A stretch of 64,000 bases of DNA from Marisa cornuarietis (Eukaryota > Mollusca > Gastropoda > Architaenioglossa > Ampullariidae): contig SMMW01000019.1 of NCBI GenBank assembly GCA_004794655.1, positions 3,797,501-3,861,500 on the forward strand. Reading direction: 5' to 3'. Made by a program: the position numbers and the translations under genes. Below the pieces are notes generated by a model that saw only the letters and a list, made by a program, of their open reading frames with translations, made no database searches and had not been told where the DNA came from. Shown piece after piece: positions 63,085 to 64,000 of this stretch (within the stretch, counting starts at the first letter, position 1; each line of letters opens with the position of its first letter).

Positions 63085-63480
63085 TGTACATAGATATGCC
63101 TGATTAAGATAGAGTACCAGCTCTGCCACTGGTTGAGGCCGTTGAGTCCCTGCACAATTCTGACATCTTTCTCTGAAAGCGGATGTGTCCAGGAGTGTAC
63201 TTAAGCGCAAGAGGTTGTCTGGTTGGTGTCATTCTGTTCACTGCACAACGCACGATGGCTTCATGGCTCTCACATGTTTATATGAATTTCAGGTCTGCCA
63301 CTTTCTGTTTGTAACATAATAATCCTTCAAACAGACATGCTGAACACTAGGAACAGAGATTATTTTGTTTCTGTATAGAATGTATTACTTGTATAATCGT
63401 ATTACTTGCGGTTTGTAAGGACCAATAGGTGTTCTGATGAGAAGACACGAGTGATGCAAAGTGTGTATAAGAATTCTCTC
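63085..63480. other. Unique DNA, nothing recognised
   Basis: No repeat, exon or motif that I can support. Confidence 0.45.
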
Positions 63481-63660
63481 CCTTTTTGAAAATGTCTTTC
63501 ATTTTTCGTTCTTTTTCTTTTTTTCCTTCCTACTTCTTTCTTACTTTCTTACTTTCTACTTCCTTTTCTTTCTTCTTTTAATCATTTCTTTATTTAACTT
63601 CCCTCTCTACCCATCTTTTCTTTCTTTTTTTCGTACCCTGCTCCAGGTCTTTGCAACATC
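63481..63660 (+). repeat. Polypyrimidine-rich (TTTC)n-like stretch
   Basis: T and C dominate with irregular CTTT, TACTTTCT and TTTCTTTC units. The plus-strand frame over it is a Phe/Leu artefact. The remaining 340 bases to the window end show nothing I can support. Confidence 0.78.
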
Positions 63661-64000
63661 GACTTTCTTTTTTATTTTTGAAATGATTTAAATTTTGAAG
63701 TGGTGATCGATCACGAGGGAATTAAAACATTCAAGTTCAGTGTGACGTTCACAATCAAAACAGACAAGGTTTAAACAAAACGTCTTTAACATTTAGCAAT
63801 ACTCCGACTCTCCCATCCCCGCCCCTCCACTTTGTTTCTGCAAAACCTCGTCTCTTTGAGCAGGCATCCATCGGCAAAAGCAACACCAAAAAAGTGTAGA
63901 TTTTCTCTTGGGTGTATCAAGAACCCACTCTCTCCCCCCTATAAAACAAGGAGTATTAGGCTATTTTATGCTACGTCTCTCCCTTTACTATCAAATGAAA

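Overview
The window looks like ordinary non-coding DNA from an animal nuclear genome. The long dinucleotide and tetranucleotide microsatellites, two decayed non-LTR retrotransposon (LINE) copies, fold-back repeats and lack of any long intact reading frame rule out a bacterial, viral or organellar source. The types of LINE and a LINE-like 3' tail with TTGAATC units near 34.76 kb resemble what is known from lophotrochozoan, especially molluscan, genomes. That assignment is an inference from remembered family features and is only moderately secure. I found no complete host gene, rRNA or convincing tRNA; the window is probably intergenic or intronic.

Layout. 0-3.1 kb: a (GT)n tract, then a heavily mutated plus-strand LINE (LINE-A, 598-3081) in which endonuclease, reverse transcriptase and C-terminal pieces are recognisable in shifted frames. 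3.1-12.5 kb: unique AT-rich DNA with microsatellites, a possible SINE/LINE 3' module ending in an ACA-rich tail (6436-6558), a degenerate minisatellite around a CA tract (7300-7640), a 22-bp triple repeat (9787-9852) and a GC-rich stretch (12.24-12.5 kb). 12.7-15.27 kb: the clearest element, LINE-B, a 5'-truncated copy bounded by an exact 15-bp target-site duplication and ending in a TGA repeat that overlaps its own stop codon. 15.3-30 kb: unique DNA with CA/GT tracts and a few exon-like or promoter-like signals. 30-43 kb: a fold-back repeat with telomere-like motifs in its loop (30534-30806), GACA/GTCT and polypyrimidine tracts, and a second fold-back repeat around an ATT tract (42762-42878). 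43-64 kb: more microsatellites including (GATA)20, a perfect DR1-type nuclear-receptor motif (48786-48798), and on the minus strand near 60.5 and 61.6 kb two related short open segments, each with one likely membrane helix.

Structure not explained by standard features. The octamer TGACGTCA occurs at least ten times, where roughly one copy is expected by chance. Some of these lie in a short dispersed repeat (12571-12662, 43534-43590, 63003-63084) that appears undescribed; two copies share an identical 18-bp core. Both LINE copies have Tyr in place of the first Asp of the catalytic FADD box. No co-operating gene system is visible: the active players here are selfish elements and simple repeats, and any host coding content is limited to low-confidence exon candidates.
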